Shown here piece by piece: positions 62,766 through 64,000 of a stretch of DNA of 64,000 nt. The notes under the pieces are model-generated. The model was not told the DNA's origin and did not search any database. It saw only the letters and a list, made by a program, of their open reading frames with translations. The translations under genes were made by a program, and so were the position numbers. The first letter of the stretch is position 1, and each line of letters starts with the position of its first letter. The DNA comes from Microvirga makkahensis. Its GTDB lineage: Bacteria > Pseudomonadota > Alphaproteobacteria > Rhizobiales > Beijerinckiaceae. Location of the stretch: the NCBI RefSeq assembly GCF_009830105.1, contig NZ_WURB01000019.1, forward strand, positions 1 through 64,000. Direction: 5' to 3'.

Positions 62766-63887
62766 ATGTTAACGCCCGCCCCGAGCGCGACCAAGCCCGA
62801 CCCGCAGGACCTGCTTGCCTGGTACGACCGTCACCGGCGCGAGCTGCCTTGGCGCGCCAGGGCCGGCGAGACCGCCGACCCTTACCGCGTCTGGCTGTCC
62901 GAGATCATGCTGCAGCAGACCACGGTGGCGGCGGTCAAACCCTTCTACCTCAACTTCCTGGAGCGATTCCCGACCGTGGAGGCTCTCGCCGGGGCTCCGG
63001 CGGAGGCGGTCATGCAGGCTTGGGCGGGACTCGGCTATTATTCCCGCGCCCGCAATCTCCATGCCTGCGCCAAGGCGGTCGTGGACAGGCACGGCGGCGA
63101 ATTTCCCTCGACGGAGCCCGAACTCCTGAAGCTTCCCGGCATCGGCGCCTACACGGCGGCGGCCGTGGCCGCCATCGCCTTCAACGAAAGGGCGGCGGCG
63201 GTGGACGGCAATGTGGAGCGGGTCATGTCCCGCGTCTTCATGGTCGAGGAGCCGCTGCCCAAGTCAAAACCTCTCATCCGCTCCCTGACGGCGGAACTCG
63301 TGCCCGAGGACAGGCCCGGCGATTTCGCGCAAGCGGTCATGGATCTCGGCGCCACGATCTGCACGCCCAAGCGCCCGGCCTGCGCGCTCTGCCCCTGGAT
63401 GAGGCCGTGCCAAGCCCGCGCCACGGGCCTGCAGGAGATGTTCCCGAAGAAACAGAAGAAGGAGACCGGGCCCCTGCGCAGAGGCGCGGCCTTCGTGGTG
63501 CTGCGCGCCGATGACACGATCCTTCTGCGCACCCGCCCTCCAGCGGGGCTTCTCGGCGGCATGGCCGAGCCGCCGACGAGCGATTGGCTGCCGGATTACG
63601 AACCCTCACGCGCCGTGCTCGACGCCCCCATCGAGGCGCGCTGGCAGCGGCTGCCCGGCACAGTCCGCCACGTGTTCACCCATTTCCCCCTGGAGCTGAC
63701 GGTGCTTTTCGCGAAGGTGGCCAAGGGCACGCCCGCCCCGCATGACATGCGCTGGACCCCGCGGCTTCATCTGCATGAGGAGGCATTGCCCGGCGCCATG
63801 AAGAAGGTTTTGGTGCATGCCTTGGGTGATCTGCCGGGGGCGAAGAAGGCATCCGACAAGCAGCCTGCGAAGGGCGCCGCGAAGTAG
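62766..63887 (+). CDS. mutY: A/G-specific adenine DNA glycosylase
   Basis: A 373-aa repair enzyme that removes adenine opposite 8-oxoguanine. Catalytic Glu46 lies in LSEIMLQQTTV and Asp147 in AAVDGNVERVMSRVF. The helix-hairpin-helix is LPGIGAYTAAAVA, and the iron-sulfur cluster uses ICTPKRPACALCPWMRPCQA. The C-terminal NUDIX-like domain (RRGAAFVVLRADDTILLRTR) recognises 8-oxoG. Full length. Divergent from the DUF721 gene. Confidence 0.97.
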   Translation: MLTPAPSATKPDPQDLLAWYDRHRRELPWRARAGETADPYRVWLSEIMLQQTTVAAVKPFYLNFLERFPTVEALAGAPAEAVMQAWAGLGYYSRARNLHACAKAVVDRHGGEFPSTEPELLKLPGIGAYTAAAVAAIAFNERAAAVDGNVERVMSRVFMVEEPLPKSKPLIRSLTAELVPEDRPGDFAQAVMDLGATICTPKRPACALCPWMRPCQARATGLQEMFPKKQKKETGPLRRGAAFVVLRADDTILLRTRPPAGLLGGMAEPPTSDWLPDYEPSRAVLDAPIEARWQRLPGTVRHVFTHFPLELTVLFAKVAKGTPAPHDMRWTPRLHLHEEALPGAMKKVLVHALGDLPGAKKASDKQPAKGAAK

Positions 63888-63940
63888 GTCGCGGTCGCGC
63901 AGCCGTAGGAGTGGGGCCTAGGAGGTGCATGCATCAGCTC

Positions 63941-64000
63941 TCACTGTGTCATCACCGGCACAAGGCCGTTGATCCCGATCCGTCGGAGCGCCTGCGCCTT
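63941..64000 (-). CDS. C-terminal end of a minus-strand gene (partial)
   Basis: The frame KAQALRRIGINGLVPVMTQ, then TGA at 63941-63943, is open to the window edge (20 codons). It is convergent with mutY at 53 bp distance. Too short to name, and it could be chance. Confidence 0.3.
   Translation of the reverse strand, partial: KAQALRRIGINGLVPVMTQ

Overview
The window is a GC-rich chromosomal segment of an alphaproteobacterium, most likely a member of the Hyphomicrobiales close to Microvirga or Methylobacterium. This rests on gene content and order: an aa3 cytochrome oxidase cluster (ctaC-ctaD-ctaB-small protein-ctaG-ctaE-DUF983-SURF1) followed by thrC and an M16 peptidase; a separate membrane ATP synthase cluster (atpI-atpB-atpE-atpF'-atpF) with two b-type subunits; the mutY / DUF721 / dsbA / smc block; a split glycine decarboxylase (gcvPA+gcvPB); and an IalB-family protein. 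The genus is inference from memory of such genomes, not from a search.

Layout. 1-1.55 kb: C-terminally truncated (by the window edge) GH113-like glycosidase with RTX repeats. 1.9-9.1 kb: ilvD, a YqaA-type membrane protein, an HI0933-type flavoprotein, and tryptophan 2,3-dioxygenase plus a kynureninase-like enzyme. 9.3-10.9 kb: a VOC/DUF1428 pair divergent from a MarR regulator with a palindrome inside its promoter. 11.2-14.6 kb: two overlapping secreted proteins of unknown function, a threonine dehydratase-like enzyme and a hemerythrin-domain membrane protein. 14.9-17.4 kb: a nitrate/sulfonate/taurine-type ABC importer. 17.8-24.4 kb: the most accessory-looking stretch, with a ComEA-like HhH protein, a decayed IS5-family transposase, a TetR-controlled NIPSNAP gene, a DNA-binding-like protein, a DMT transporter with a LysR regulator, and a DUF1127 protein.

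24.4-33.1 kb: DUF937, MATE and KefB-type transporters on the minus strand, then ispH-thrB-rnhA, a peroxiredoxin, a DsbD-alpha-domain protein and AlgH/YqgE. 33.2-36.1 kb: a membrane GGDEF-EAL protein with altered signature motifs. 36.3-45.6 kb: M16 peptidase, thrC, SURF1, DUF983 and the cytochrome c oxidase genes, all on the minus strand. 45.9-48.7 kb: IalB, a lipoprotein, a small protein and a CBS-domain transporter. 48.9-54.2 kb: a tandem glycine riboswitch in front of gcvT-gcvH-osmC-gcvPA-gcvPB, closed by a terminator. 54.4-62.7 kb: HAD phosphatase, ATP synthase F0 genes, smc, dsbA and DUF721 (DciA-like). 62.8-63.9 kb: mutY on the plus strand, then the tail of one more minus-strand gene.

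Intergenic regions carry two dispersed palindromic repeat families. One has a CCCGGG-rich box and often an ATGGCCGCA-N5-TGCGGCCAT box. The other is bounded by GCATCG/CGATGC and has GGAAA/TTTCC-type arms. I found no tRNA, rRNA, CRISPR array, prophage or defence island. I see no clear previously undescribed multi-gene system. The best new leads are the well-resolved operator architectures, the modified c-di-GMP protein, the secreted GH113-RTX protein, the unknown secreted pair at 11.2-12.2 kb and the repeat families.
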